From: Pochonia chlamydosporia 170
Lineage: Eukaryota > Ascomycota > Sordariomycetes > Hypocreales > Clavicipitaceae
Reading direction: 5' to 3'
DNA length: 64,000 nucleotides
NCBI RefSeq assembly: GCF_001653235.2
Contig: NC_035795.1
Location: 2,921,001-2,985,000, forward strand
The position numbers and the translations under genes are program-made. The notes under the pieces were generated by a model. That model had not been told where the DNA came from. It saw only the letters and a list, made by a program, of their open reading frames with translations, and made no database searches. Shown here one piece after another: positions 42,372-54,696 of the stretch. Position 1 is the stretch's first letter; every line of letters starts with the position of its first letter.

Positions 42372-42732
42372 AAAATAGTGGAGAAAACATCAACCAGACT
42401 CACATGCAACTATGTACTCGACTTCATGTTTCTCCGGGCTCTGAAATCTAATAGCAAACATAGCCGGGACAAAGAAGTTAGGGAACATTGAAGCACATTG
42501 ATGATTCGTGGATTTCTATGTTATGACTCTTATGAGTCAAGTGCTCTTTCCTAAAGCGGAAATTCGTTTAGGCTCAACGTCACTTCAGCCACTTCAGCCC
42601 TCGGATCCCCCCGATGCCTTGCCAACCTTAAAGGCACAACATAAATTACAACCTTAAAGCCTATTTGTTTCCATGTTTGCCGCCTCCCACTTGCATTTCG
42701 TCATCATCGCCATAACCTCACCAACTCTTTCA
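42372..42732. other. Shared upstream region of CCA1 and FAD monooxygenase
   Basis: A 361-bp divergent intergenic region. No motif that I can assign. Confidence 0.5.
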
Positions 42733-44068
42733 ATGGCGTGGAGCAACTTCAAAGTCCTCATAATAGGCGGTGGACCGGTCGGATTGTTCGCTGCCCACGC
42801 TTTGCGTTCAGTTGGATTTGATTTTCTACTTCTCGAGCAAAGGGAAGACATCATAATCGATGTTGGTGCCTGCTTGGCCCTCACACCCGCTACGCTGCGA
42901 GTGTTTCAACAACTAGGTCTGCTCAACCAGTTGCTAGCTATAGGCTGTGAGCTAGAAAAGAGGCAAACGTTTACCTTGGATGGTCACCTGTTTGACAGTA
43001 CTTTGTTTCAATGCATGAAAAAGAAGTGAGCTTCAGTACCCGTCATACGATGTCAATGTCGTTGCTAATTTACGGTCAAGTCATGGCAGCTCTATACACG
43101 TCTTCCACCGTGCTGAGCTCATAAAACTTCTCTACGACTCTCTCGGGGACGACAGACGCAAGATTATGACTGGAAAGAAAGTGACAGACATTATAACCCG
43201 CGACGACGGCGTGAAAGCCATATGCGATGACGGAAGTACCTATCAGGGATCGATCATACTGGGTGCGGATGGTGCTCACAGTAAGACGCGTCGGCTGATG
43301 CGAGAGTTGGCTTTAAAATCCAACCCTACTATGGAATGGGACCTCGAACGACCATACACGTCGACCTATAAATGCATGTTTTTCAGCAGCCCGGAAGCCT
43401 CGGCACCAGGCCTTTTCGTCGACACGGAGAGCAAGAACCGCTCCATAATTTACGCGACCAGTAAGCATCGTACATGGGTATTTTTGAGCGAGAAGTTGCA
43501 GCAGCCAACAGCGGAACGTGCAAGCTATACCGTAGAAGATGCCGACACCTTCGCAAAGAGTTTCGAGGACTATCCTGTCACCAAGTCTCTCAAGATTAGA
43601 GATATACTCTCTCAGAAAGCGTCCTCTGGTATGGTCAACTTAGACGAAGGGCTCGTCAAGCATTGGAGTTGGGGCCGCATCGTTTTGGCAGGTGATTCCT
43701 GTCACAAATTCACTCCGCATGCTGGCTTGGGATTCAATAATGGTGTACAGGATATTGTTGTGTTATTGAATGAGTTACGTGCCGTGAGTTCGGCCCCGGG
43801 ACATGTTCCCAACTCGGCTGAGCTCACAAATGCTTTTCAATCTTACCAAACAAGTCGGTATGAACCTCTCAAGGCTGATTCCTTTGTGTCAGGCCTTATA
43901 ACTCGTCTACAAGCCTGGGATAACACGTTCTATTATATACTGGCGCGATACATTGCACCCCTGCGGATATGGGAATATTTACTTTGGAATTATGCCGCTC
44001 CGCAAGGCATGAAAATAACTCCCGTTCTTGACGGCATTTGCTGTGGAGCCTTTCCTCGGGGCAATTGA
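42733..44068 (+). CDS. FAD-dependent monooxygenase (epoxidase/salicylate-hydroxylase-like)
   Basis: Exons 42733-43025 and 43081-44068 around a 55-nt intron (gtgagc..caag, branch gctaat) give 426 residues. FAD motifs: VLIIGGGPVGLFAAHAL near residue 10, the DG motif GADGAHSKTRR, and AGDSCHKFTPHAGLG. The C-terminus is hydrophobic (FYYILARYIAPLRIWEYLLW), as in the fungal PaxM-like epoxidases of terpenoid pathways, which are membrane associated. No terpene cyclase or prenyltransferase is nearby, so the substrate is open; hydroxylation of an anthranilate or kynurenine product of the neighbours is one possibility. An upstream in-frame ATG at 42673 would add 20 hydrophobic residues. Confidence 0.85.
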
Positions 44069-45070
44069 GTGGGAGAATAAGTTGACCGCTCCAGCAGCAA
44101 CTGGTAGCCAAAAGTCATGATATCTGCATAGTATGATATGGGAGCAGTCCTACTACTACTATAGCCCAGTTCTCTGAGAAAAGGGCGTGGTTCTGGCAAC
44201 CAACCAGATTTCGTTGATGTGATGAACATCCCAACTCTCTACATAGTACATATAACTATTTTTTATTGTTAGAATAGCCACTATTCCTACAAGTTCGCGT
44301 TAGGTGGCTTTCCCTTATATTATCGCACAATAAAAGGACTTTAGTGCACAAATAAGGGTGTACTGTCGCGTTATCCTACTACGTTTCTAACGCTGTGACT
44401 TAACAAGTGAGATAGTAGTAATTAGAATCTAATTGCGAACCGAAGATGAGACAAAGAAAGAAGCTACCACCATAAAGGCAATAGCCGTTGTTATAATAAC
44501 GTTTTTGCTTTCGACATTTATTTCGGTAAAGTCACGCAGCACTCCACACATCTCAAGATTTACGCGTGGCATTTCTTGGTGAATTTTTAGTACAATATTC
44601 TTTCACTTTGAATTGGATAAGGTGGAGACACAAAACTTGTTTGTTGTAGCTAATTAGTTCTGGATATATTACGCGTAACATTGCCGCTTTTATTGTCAAT
44701 ATTAACAATCTACCAGAATTAAGTATAGATTGAGAGGCAGGGCAAACTACACAGGTCTGTTGATGTCTAACAGCAATCACCTTTGTATTTGAAGGATATG
44801 TGGCCCGCATACTCTTATGGTTAGTCGGAAAAAGTCTCAACTTATCTCCTTACTTATCTTGAACTATGTCGCTACACTTGACCTCATTGGTATGACTCCT
44901 GACGACCTACTCTGAGGCCTGGATGACATGCGGTCACATAAACACTAATTAGGAAATGCTAGACCTGCAACTCTACCTTTTGGTATTTTCTAGTCATTTC
45001 ATGCATCTGTTGGAGGCGCTGGCCTGCACGCAGAATATCATTGCATAATGCGGTTGTTCTAATGTCCTGT
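44069..45070. other. Intergenic region
   Basis: About 1 kb, AT-rich in part; no gene recognised. Confidence 0.5.
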
Positions 45071-45971
45071 TTAGCCCAGATTTCTTTCCGCTCTCTCCCG
45101 CTTCTTGATTTTCCATTGTTTTGCGCTCCTATACGCCCACCATGCAAGTATTAGTGATAGGACTCCGATGATGGAGCCAATAATGGTGGCGATCTCCGCG
45201 GGACGTGTAAGTCCATCTGTTTGCCCGCTGTTGGCTGATGATGTCGGCCCTGATGAGACACTGCTTGTCGTTTGCGCCGCAAGATTTGATGTCGTTTGTG
45301 CGAGAGAAGGCACACTCGCTGCGGCAGTTGTGGAGGCAAGCCGATGCTGGCATTCGAAGTTGTCAAAGGCACTGTTCAGGTTGAGACCACTACATGGGCC
45401 TGAGGTTTCCATTCTGAGTCTCCAGCCGTTGTCTTTATCAGCAGATCGAAATTGCCAGAGTATTCGAGGTTTGCTTTATGCACACCCGCCTCCTGCAATG
45501 GAAAGATGATGGGAGTGCCATAGAAAGAGAGCTGCAATGGAGGTTGAAGTTTATATATATATATATATACTAGCGCTCCGCCACTTGTTGCGCCTTCATT
45601 GACTGTCCTCACATTTTATTGCACGTCTGAATATGGCGTGTTCAGCTCGTTCATGGATAGTAGAAGCTGAAGTGACACATCGCTTGAGCCGCACTCGTCG
45701 TCTCCTACGCCAACAGCCACAAGGCTCAGACGACTTGGGAGCTGATAGAAGGGGCTGCGCGTGGCGTCAAATACTCTTTCCATGTCGTGGGCGAACAAGA
45801 AACTCGACGACTCGATTTCAGGGATCTGCAACAGACAGCGCCAGGTCCATTGTTTGCCAAAGACTCACCAGACACACACAAAACAACAGGAGAATTGTGG
45901 GAAGTATACTCTGTGGTTACCTTCATGTTCAAATGCCCAAATGGAATTGCAAGACACAAGGTATGGGTCAA
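45071..45971 (-). pseudogene. Single-pass membrane protein gene, probably broken
   Basis: The minus strand encodes, in order, a beta-rich extracellular-looking region (from IPEIESSSFLFAHDME, about 45828, to NLEYSGNFDLLIKTTAGDSEW, about 45400), a Ser/Thr-rich stalk, one membrane helix (IIGSIIGVLSLILAWWAY, about 45120-45190) and a basic cytoplasmic tail. This is a sensor-like layout. Two faults stand out. A TAA at about 45616-45618 interrupts an otherwise continuous frame, and there is a frame change near 45400-45412. A likely 5' intron starts at gtaacc (about 45920). Introns I failed to see could rescue it. Family not recognised. Confidence 0.45.
45551..45570. repeat. TA microsatellite
   Basis: A run of alternating ta inside the broken membrane-protein gene; it encodes the odd YIYIYK stretch on the minus strand. 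Confidence 0.8.
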
Positions 45972-46463
45972 TAAGGTAAAGCGCCAGCAGCATCTAATTT
46001 TATTGGCTGAGCGGCTCTCGATAAAGGCAACTTGAAAATAAACATGTAGTTAAATAATGTGAGCTGGCTGTTCTTTGCCGTAACGATTTATAAAAATGTA
46101 AAGTTATTTGATGCTATTTATCATTATGTTCTTTTTTGGCGTTGCTCGGATGTCTTGGCATTCTAGTCTGCAGAAATAGGACTTTACGGATGATAGGTGA
46201 AGGGGCCAGTCTATCAACTTCTTTATAGGCTCAGAGGCGCAAGTTAATAAACGTGATTACTACTGGCTATAACTACTAGTATAGCTCGTAGTGAAGTATG
46301 TAAGGTAAATTTACAATGGGATATATATTCCCTATTACTGGTTGACCTCATACAGAAATGCGCTGGCGAAGCCTATTCATTCACACTGGTTTTACTGACC
46401 AGGAGCGGGCTCTGACCTGTACTTTACAGAATCTTGGCATGCAGTCGTGCCATGGTAGTTATA
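45972..46463. other. Intergenic region
   Basis: No gene recognised. Confidence 0.5.
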
Positions 46464-46997
46464 TCAGGAAGCGACAAAAGAATTCCAGTGTGCTGAGCCT
46501 TCGAGCGAATTTATATTGATATAAGAGCGTTTCGAGTACTTCTCTTGTCCAAATAAGGGCTCCATATCACTTTTCTTGCTATCAAACCACCAGGTGCGGA
46601 ACGTGTCACCTATAGTGGTCTGGATAAGTATTCCTTCAAGCGGAAACTCTTCCACAACAATCCTGGCGTAATTCGAGGCTTGTTGCTCCAGCTGTTTGGG
46701 GCTTTGGGAGTCTTTCTTGTCTTCTCGCATAACTACCTTGAACCATCGAGCGTCTAGCCCACCCCATCGCCGCATAAGCGCATCATGCTTCAGCTTCGGG
46801 TTGCGGGCCACGTCGTGATACACAAATTTCTGTCTGTAGAGTTGCCATCCGTGATTCGCTGGAAAGGTGAAGGCATATCTCTGATCCCAAAACCCTGCCA
46901 CAGTATCCTCATATCCATCAATGCTGTTGCATAGGTCGATAATCTGGTCGCAGTCAAGAATGGAGTGCGTTTCAAGTTGTCCAACGGCTGTAGCCAT
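46464..46997 (-). CDS. Hypothetical fungal protein
   Basis: A single-exon frame of 177 residues starting MATAVGQLETHSIL. It is rich in aromatic residues (DTFRTWWF, RWGGLDARWFKVVM), with no signal peptide, membrane segment or recognised domain. Composition and length look like a real cytosolic protein. It is transcribed in the same direction as the membrane-protein relic 490 bp away. Function unknown. Confidence 0.55.
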   Translation of the reverse strand: MATAVGQLETHSILDCDQIIDLCNSIDGYEDTVAGFWDQRYAFTFPANHGWQLYRQKFVYHDVARNPKLKHDALMRRWGGLDARWFKVVMREDKKDSQSPKQLEQQASNYARIVVEEFPLEGILIQTTIGDTFRTWWFDSKKSDMEPLFGQEKYSKRSYININSLEGSAHWNSFVAS

Positions 46998-47594
46998 TGC
47001 AGAGGGGCTTAGAAAACGTATGATTGAAGATCTAGTAGTCGAATAAAGGAAGTGCAGAGTCGATTCGAACCGTTCTTCAGCATACAGAGAACCAGTTTAC
47101 AGAGATAGGAGAAAGCACGCCGGTTTCTCCTTTTTATGCCTACGGGAGTTACCTACTCGAAGGAACTTCGGTTTGCATTACCACCTTGCCCAAGAGATTT
47201 GTTCAGAGCCAGGTTCTCTCCCTCCGTGGGTTGAACTTTTATTCAACAACCACAGATCACAACTCCCAGGATCAAATATGCGCATTCGGGTGGTCACGCG
47301 CTTAGCAAGAGTTTATGTTCAGTGCTACTTCGGCCCCCCTTTTGATGTTTGAACTTGCGAGAGGAAGTGACGGATGCCACATTATGAGACTTGAATTCTA
47401 TTACGAGATATGTAGTCGGTGGTGGGAGCTCGCTCTCACTTGCCCACTCACTCACTCACTCACCCACTAGCTAATACCTGCATCGTGTTCAGTGTTCAGT
47501 ATGGTCCGTTACCCACCACCAAGCATTTGAACTTATGAAGTGGAGGAATCACAAGACAGTTCTTAGCTTTAAATAACTCGTTCGTTACTATCAC
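46998..47594. other. Intergenic region with CACT microsatellite
   Basis: No gene. A short (CACT)n run lies at about 47446-47463. Confidence 0.6.
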
Positions 47595-49822
47595 ATGGGC
47601 AACAGAAAACAGGGCATTCTTATCGCTCACTCACACTTGCAGCGTGTTCGATGGCTGTTCCGACTCAGGAAGCAACGACCAAGAGTCACATTACATGGCC
47701 CCACTCTCGTGTTACTTGACAAGTTGAATCCAGACGCATCTTCGTTCTTCACTGTTCAATCTCGGACGAGACCCCTCACACTAACGGACGTATCAGGCAC
47801 CACCTCAACCCCAACGACAGAAATCGTTCTTGTTGCTCCAGATATTAGACAGCAATTGTGGCTTGATAGCATGGTTGCAGGCATGAACAAGTTAGAGATT
47901 GCCGGTTACTGTATTCGACAATACTGTGGGCTGTGCACGTTCGAGTTCACCGAGAATGAGGTCGTCGTCGCTAGTACGCCTCTCCTGTGATCAACCGCTT
48001 GACAACTTTCTGATATTCATTGCAGCTATACCAAGAGAACAAGAACAGGAACGGGTCCTATACGAGCCTTGTCCCAGCAATCACCGTTGCGCCCACGAAA
48101 ATGGCCTCACCGATGGCTTTCACCCGCAATGTCACGCCGCAGCCGGCACTCCGTCTGTATCCCAGGCAGCATTGATACATTGCGACTTCGATCCACCTCC
48201 ATGTACGATATCTATGGCAGACATACCTCATATACTCGAAAGCCTTGCTGATCCTGGAAATATAGCATCTTCATCAGGCACAGCCAATACTATACTTCGT
48301 AGACTCCCGCATGAGCTGCGTCTGTTGGCAGCAAGCTACCTGGTGCAACGATGGTGTGCCCTGTCAACCGCCGGATTACAGATCACAGAACCCAAAACCG
48401 CGTCAATTGACTTATCTTCCAGCATTTGGGCCACATTTGTCAAGATATATGGCCGAATCTACGTCGCGACCTTGACGAACATGCAACCGGAGACAAGGCC
48501 AAACAGGCTTCATGTCCTTGTCCACAAGCCTACCTCCTCAAACACCATGACCGCAGTATACTTTGGCCGAGACTCTTGGGGAGTTCCAAGGATAAGCTTT
48601 GAGACGGCAGAGACAAAGGCACCTTTGTATCAGCAAACAGTATCACTTCGAGTTCGATGAGTGGCACTGCAACAAGTCAAAGCCAGTCTATATGGTGCCA
48701 AACTGGGAATTTCACCCAGCAAGAAAGACTCGTAGTGGAAACTGATGTATATGCCCTTCCAATAAGTTACATGGGGAATTGTCTACAAGAACAGACACAG
48801 AGGTACCTTGTATAGGGTGTCAAGATGCGAGCTGCCCAACATTCTACTGAATGTGAGACTTTCTGGTCAACTCCTCAGCTGCCATCCAGGTGGTTCACAT
48901 TTTGGAGACGTGAGAATAGAGTGCGCCAAGCGAAAATGACGACCAATATCATCAACGATGGGAACACCACCGGTATTTCGTTTTGTTGGGGTCGAGAGGG
49001 CGTCGCTTCTCTTCACATTCACAAGCTCAACCAAACGCCAACCATACGACGTGATCCAGTATCTCAAGCATTGTGGTTGTATGTGCCATTGGCTCGTGGG
49101 GAGTGGATTCGCCAACTATGGCTACAGTACCGGGGACTCGCACCAAACGTTTCCCCCATTGTATGTACTTGACTCAACTTGAATAGTCGAGAGACATCCA
49201 CAGCTAAGCCATGAACGAGCTGGTGACAAGTACCAATCGCGTGTGCGTCATTGGGCCGCATTTCCGACGAATTCCAGGCTTTCGTTTCCTCATGCCGTCT
49301 TTCGCGACGCTGCAGAATAAGCCATGTGTGATTGCCTTTGACCTGAGCTACAATACAGTACATGCTGCGGCAGTAGAGTCACCTCCGGGAACTGGACCGA
49401 CAACAATTCCATGTTTCCCGGCGTCAGGGTCGAACTGCCCTTCATCACCGTACCCTGGATTCTTCTACTCCGCCGCAAGGATGGAGAATGTGTGCGAATT
49501 GCAGCTAAGCAGAATTGATGATGTTATTGCGGGCATGGTTTTATGTTATTCTGGCGGAGCCGAAGCTACCCTGGGTTCGGTCTTCGTGCCATCTTTGGTA
49601 CGTATACCAAGGGGCAATAGTTCTGGCCTGTGGATACTCGTTTCCCCTGATGTTCTTGGGTATCCTCAAGTTACTGATATTACTGTCACCCGACCGTTGG
49701 TTAATGAGGACAGTTATTTGTCGGTCCGATGGAGCGGTAAACCGGAATGGTGGTTTGGACATCACCATCGGCAATGCCAGTTATGTTATGAGGGTGTGAG
49801 TACACAACAGACTCGTATTTAA
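47595..49822 (+). pseudogene. Decayed fungal gene, possibly F-box-like
   Basis: Several plus-strand segments in different frames look like one protein family. 48216-48660 includes ILRRLPHELRLLAASYLVQRW, resembling an F-box helix. About 48640-48790 reads in another frame (FDEWHCNKSKPVYMVPNWEF, then a cysteine-rich part). 48825-49172 is a third segment, and 49211-49822 ends in VRWSGKPEWWFGHHHRQC. No consistent set of GT..AG introns joins them, so I call it a pseudogene. A multi-exon gene with unusual introns is the alternative. The family is not known to me. Confidence 0.4.
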
Positions 49823-49991
49823 CTATAATTGAGTGCTACTATGCTCTATTGGTAAGAGTTCACCGCTATAAATAACTTATTCATTATAAATTAAAGAAAA
49901 AAGGTGCCATATGGTGCCCAGCGGCTAAGTCTCTCAATCGATTATGGACAATACCCCAAGAGGAGGCATCTTCATACGCTGTAGATTGAAT

Positions 49992-51479
49992 CTATGTACT
50001 TCCATTCAAATGGACTAGATCGCTAGACACAAGCAAACGAGAAAGTGCCAAACTGTCTATGAGCGCTGACATAAATCGCCACACATCTTCAAATCGCGAG
50101 TAAAGAGGCGCAGCAGAGATCCGCATCAGATCAGGTCTGTGTCTATCACAGATAATTCCTTCATGCTCAAGAGCTTCCATGACGCCATTCAATGTGATGC
50201 TATCTTGAAATCGTAGGCTCAGCTGCGCACCTCGCTGTAATGAATCCCTGGGTGTTATCAAAGTAATCAGGGGTCCATCAGCTGTCGTCTCATTTAATGA
50301 TTGATCCAGCAGGTACTCTGTATATGCGGCCAAGACAAGAGACTTTGACCGCAAGCAACGCATTGACGTCTTGTCAAAAACTGTAAGCGCTGCAGACAAG
50401 GTAGCTAGATCCATCATTGACGGGTTCGATACCTGGTAGCCCGCTGCCCCGAGTGTAGGCTTAAACCTTCTATTCGTGCTATATCGTGTGCTCTTTTCGT
50501 TGCCGTACCAGCCCGAAAGTCGAGCACGGTAGACGTGGTCACCGCCGGCGTCGAAGTCAACACTCCCGTGCCGCTGGTGAACGAATGCGCCACCGAGAGA
50601 TCCTGGTCCGCTATTGATATACTTGTAGTTGCACCAGCAGGCGAAGTCCACGTCCCAGTCATGCAGCCGAAGCTCGACATTGCCAACAGCGTGGGCGAGA
50701 TCCCAGCCCACAGTGATGCCATGCTTTCTAGCATGCGCTGATATCGTTGGGATATCAAAGAGCTGACCAGAATAAAAATGGACACCAGGCAGGAGGAGAA
50801 GCGCTGTTTCTCCAGCATGTTGATCAATGACACTTAGAATTGTCTCTGTCGAGAATGTGCAGCCATCGTCATTTGGGGGAATCCTGACGATGCTCTGGCT
50901 AGGCTCGTATAGACTGTGCCACATAACCTGACTTTCAACGATATGTTGATCACTGGGAAATGGGCTCCATTCAACTATGATCTTGTGTCTCTGTCTAGTG
51001 GGCTTATAGAAGGACACCATCATCAGGTGTAAGTTAATAGATAAGCCGTTCATTATAATGACTTCGTCAGGAAGACACCCCACGATATCGGCAAATTTGA
51101 CGGAACATTCTTCCGCCATGTCTTGCCACTGCTTTATGGGAGAATTAACTACGTCAGTATAGTGTCCACGGACAGCGATGGACGCCCACGTCTCGAGTTG
51201 GGCGTTTAGATAGTGGCGGACGGCCCTTGGTTGCAGCCCTTGACCGTGGCTGACTAGATATACGCATTCTTTTGACGAAGTTTCGCTGGGTATATTGCCA
51301 TCTAGTCCTAATTTTGTCTTTGCAAGAGATTCTTCGGTTGGAATGATGAACTCATTGCGTAGATCCTTCAAAGCGTCTTGGGAATCTAGCTTTCGAGCAA
51401 ATGCCAATGAGTTGGCGTCCTTGGGGAAGTTGGCGGATTCACCGCGCCGAAGCAAGTCAATCTGGGTGAGCAACTCCAT
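49992..51479 (-). CDS. Kynureninase-like PLP enzyme
   Basis: A single exon of 495 residues, near the family length. It would cleave kynurenine to anthranilate and alanine, or 3-hydroxykynurenine to 3-hydroxyanthranilate. Family features are FARKLDSQDALKDLRNEFIIP at the N-terminus, GLQPRAVRHYLNAQL, GHYTDVVNSPIKQWQDM, then WDLAHAVGNVELRLHDWDVDF and CNYKYINSGPGSLGG, with the PLP lysine at about residue 286. The usual phosphate-loop sequence near residue 75 (typically like YFCGNSLGL) is here YLVSHGQGL, a marked change suggesting a specialised paralogue. Transcribed divergently from the indoleamine dioxygenase. Confidence 0.88.
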   Translation of the reverse strand: MELLTQIDLLRRGESANFPKDANSLAFARKLDSQDALKDLRNEFIIPTEESLAKTKLGLDGNIPSETSSKECVYLVSHGQGLQPRAVRHYLNAQLETWASIAVRGHYTDVVNSPIKQWQDMAEECSVKFADIVGCLPDEVIIMNGLSINLHLMMVSFYKPTRQRHKIIVEWSPFPSDQHIVESQVMWHSLYEPSQSIVRIPPNDDGCTFSTETILSVIDQHAGETALLLLPGVHFYSGQLFDIPTISAHARKHGITVGWDLAHAVGNVELRLHDWDVDFACWCNYKYINSGPGSLGGAFVHQRHGSVDFDAGGDHVYRARLSGWYGNEKSTRYSTNRRFKPTLGAAGYQVSNPSMMDLATLSAALTVFDKTSMRCLRSKSLVLAAYTEYLLDQSLNETTADGPLITLITPRDSLQRGAQLSLRFQDSITLNGVMEALEHEGIICDRHRPDLMRISAAPLYSRFEDVWRFMSALIDSLALSRLLVSSDLVHLNGST

Positions 51480-53329
51480 GACCGCTTTGAATTGGGTCTA
51501 GAAGATCAAATTGCAGCAGGTCTTGATGTGAGTGCGTATTCCTCGCGAGTGCCACCGTTCAAACGACTATAGTGTATCCTATTGTGGTCATAAAGAATGT
51601 AATGTTAGATTTTCGAGTGAGGCGGTGCAAAATTGACAAGTTGAGGTTTTCATGTGGCGCCGTGTGCCTTCTTTGAAGGACTAATTACCTTTCGACACGT
51701 CTTCAGTGCAGAACGAGAGCTACCGAAAACGCCGAAATCTGTCTCAGTCGTTAAATCCAGACCTTTGCTGTAAGACATTGGGCTCCGGTTCCGACAATTC
51801 GGTGCTGCGTCCTATAGCTGCAGGCTTATAATGCAGGGTATAAGACAAGGGTCCCTCATGGGTTTAGTCCGGCAGAGCTTCTACAGCTATTCATACGAGT
51901 GTATCTCTTCTTCCCTGTGCCAGGTCTCCTTCTTCCTTGTGTTTCATCTGACATTTTTTCTATTGGTTTTAAACAGCACCTGATATCTGAGTCCTGCGAA
52001 AGGTGCATCAACTCATTAGACGGGGTCTGCACCAGAGTCATGTAAGAATGCCACCGTATACTATTGGTTGGGTATCGACATGTCTCAAATTCGTCTTGCT
52101 TTACTTTTTATTCGGCGATGTTCAATGAAACACTTATTGACCTTTGAAAACAACTGAGGCGCCGTATGCCGAGCGCACGATGCTTGTAGCTTAAATACAA
52201 GCCTTGGTGTTTCGCCGTCTTCCAAGACATGTGATGCGGTGAGTTTCTTACTCGCGTACCCTTTGCGAGCTGAATTGACACACTGCACTCGTCTCATTCG
52301 TGGCTGACCCTCTATGGGTTATACATGGCTCTCTTGGGTGCATGTGAGTACCAGAGTTGGCGGTGTGACAAGGCGTCTGCATCGGAAGAGCTGCGCCTGG
52401 AAGCACTCCTAGGCAGTGTTTGTCTAGTGCAAAGGTCGACATTCTATGCGAGAACTATAAATTGAATGTTGTTTATAGTGTGCGTCAAGGAATATTGATT
52501 ATCCACAACCATTCCCTGTGAGCCATGTGATTGTTGGTGTAGATGTCACGAATCACACCTTTCCTTCGGCGTCCCTTTGCCGTCCGAGTTTTCTTGTTGG
52601 CCTCATGCAGGTCTTAGATGGGCGTGATCTTGTTTGATAGTTCGGACGTACTGTTGCAGATGTGATCAGCTGGGTCAGCACACCAAATCAACGAAAGGCC
52701 CATGTCTTAGAATTGAATAAAATTATCCGAGCCTAAATATGGGACTGTGGGACTTCTACGCCATCTTTCTGCCAAATACAGGGTAAGCTTTGTCGAAAGT
52801 TGACACAATTCTCTCAATGGTGTCCCAGGTAAGACGTAAGGTCGAATCCTGCTTTCTTTTTGCTTCTATATAAGCATGGGTTGACGATTTTCTTTTCTTC
52901 TTTCATTTTCGCGGGGTGAAACCAGGTTGAATTTCAAATTATCCACGCACAATATGTAGCACCTGTGCGAAAGAAGCCATGGAATAGGAATATGGCCTGC
53001 AGAAAGGGATTGGATGCAAATGCCTCGTACAACTTTATGCCACCTCACACCCTGGTGTACCGAGCCTTTACACACTATCCCTTAGACATGATGCCCAACC
53101 AGAGCCGGCGGTGTGATTTAGAGCCCCCAATGTAGCAAAAGTGCTATCCCGATGTACTTGCAGTTCTTTAGGCGTATTTCATAACTTCTAGACCAGTTTA
53201 AATTGTCTCATTTTAAACCAGACATATAATTAGGGTAGACAAGCATATGATAGATCTCATTGAACCACATCATTCTCAAACCCTACACTCATCTATGTTT
53301 ACTCACTGCCGGGCCTTGAATGCGACTTA
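51480..53329. other. 1.85-kb region between divergent kynureninase and dioxygenase genes
   Basis: No gene recognised, only short frames without domains. It is long enough for separate promoters of the two genes. Confidence 0.5.
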
Positions 53330-54696
53330 ATGGCAAAGATACAGTTGCGCGAGTTTGAGATTACAAATAACGGCTTTCTTCCTAGTATACCACCGCTGTC
53401 AGAACTAGACAATGGATACTACGGGCCATGGGAGGAAGTTGCACACAATTTGCCTGAGCTCATCCGACTCCGGACTTTGCGGAAGAAGATTATACGACTG
53501 CCTATATTGAGTACAGAGCACCTAACAACAGAGCCGGAATGGCACAGAGCACACACGATCCTCACCTTTCTTGCGCACGCATACATCTGGTGCGGAGAGG
53601 AACCAGAAGAGGTTTGTGTAACACACCATTCGGACCGGAAACACTCACAAAGTCATGCTACGGAAAAAAACTAGAATCGCCACGTGCACAGGAACGTTGC
53701 TAATCTTCTGCATAATTTCAGGTTCTTCCAGCTCCAATATCTGTCCCTCTACTCGCCACCGCTCGACACGTCGAGCTCCCACCAGTCCTGACCTGCGCAA
53801 CCGTCAATCTGTGGAACTATACATTGAAGGGCTCTTCACTCAGTAACCCAGATGATATCGAAATACACACCACGTTTACGGGCACCGAGTCGGAAGCATG
53901 GTTCTTAGCCATTGGCACCGCCGTCGAGGCCAAGGGCGCACATCTAGTACAGCCGCTGCTTGATGCATTCCTTGCCGTACCCACAAAAGATTATGCTACA
54001 ATCGCGAGGTCGCTGGCCCTGCTGAGAGATTCTCTATCCGAGATGACCACCATCCTCGGGCGTATGCCGGAAAAGTGCGACCCAATGACATTCTGCCATC
54101 AAGTGCGGCCGTTTTATGCCGGAAGCAAGGGCATGGCAAACGCCGGCTTACCAAGAGGCGTATTTTACGAAGACGGCAATGGCAAAGGTCAATGGTTTCA
54201 GCTTCCGGGTGGTAGTAACGGTCAGAGTGCATTGCTTCAATTATTTGACATCGCACTGGGATTGGGGTACAGCAAAAGTGACGATCCGGCTAGAAAACGA
54301 GAAGGGTACTACTACAATACGAGGGAATGTACACCAGGTCCCCACCGTCGTTTTCTTGCACTAGTAGGCGAGTTAGGAAGCATACGGAACTTATGTCTTG
54401 AGCAGCAGCCAGAGCTTACGGATGAACAGGCTGAGCTTAGGGAGGCATACAAGGCAGCAGTAGAGGCATTGGCCCTTTTCCGCCGTAAGCATATTCAGAT
54501 CGTCACTCGGTTTGTGACGATGCCTTTGAGACACAGCTGGCAAAATTCGCCTCAAAGCGTCCACATGCCAGGTTTGCTGCCTTCAGGGCTTCGCGATAAT
54601 GAGAAATATGGAACGGCAGGAACACCAGTATTACAATTCCTTAAAAAGCTGAGGAACGAGACTACAATGGCAGGAGAGCTCGCTGGATCTATTTAG
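53330..54696 (+). CDS. Indoleamine 2,3-dioxygenase
   Basis: Heme enzyme opening the indole ring of tryptophan to N-formylkynurenine. Exons 53330-53611 and 53722-54696 around a 110-nt phase-0 intron give 418 residues. Family features are FLPSIPPLSELDNGYYGPWEE, LLATARHVELPPVLTCATVN, the segment ending CTPGPHRRFL, and FRRKHIQIVTRF, in which His351 is the probable proximal heme ligand. The common GTGGT..PFLK end is GTAGTPVLQFLK here. It is the first committed enzyme for the adjacent kynureninase. A kynurenine formamidase is not seen in the window and could be supplied from elsewhere. Confidence 0.9.
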
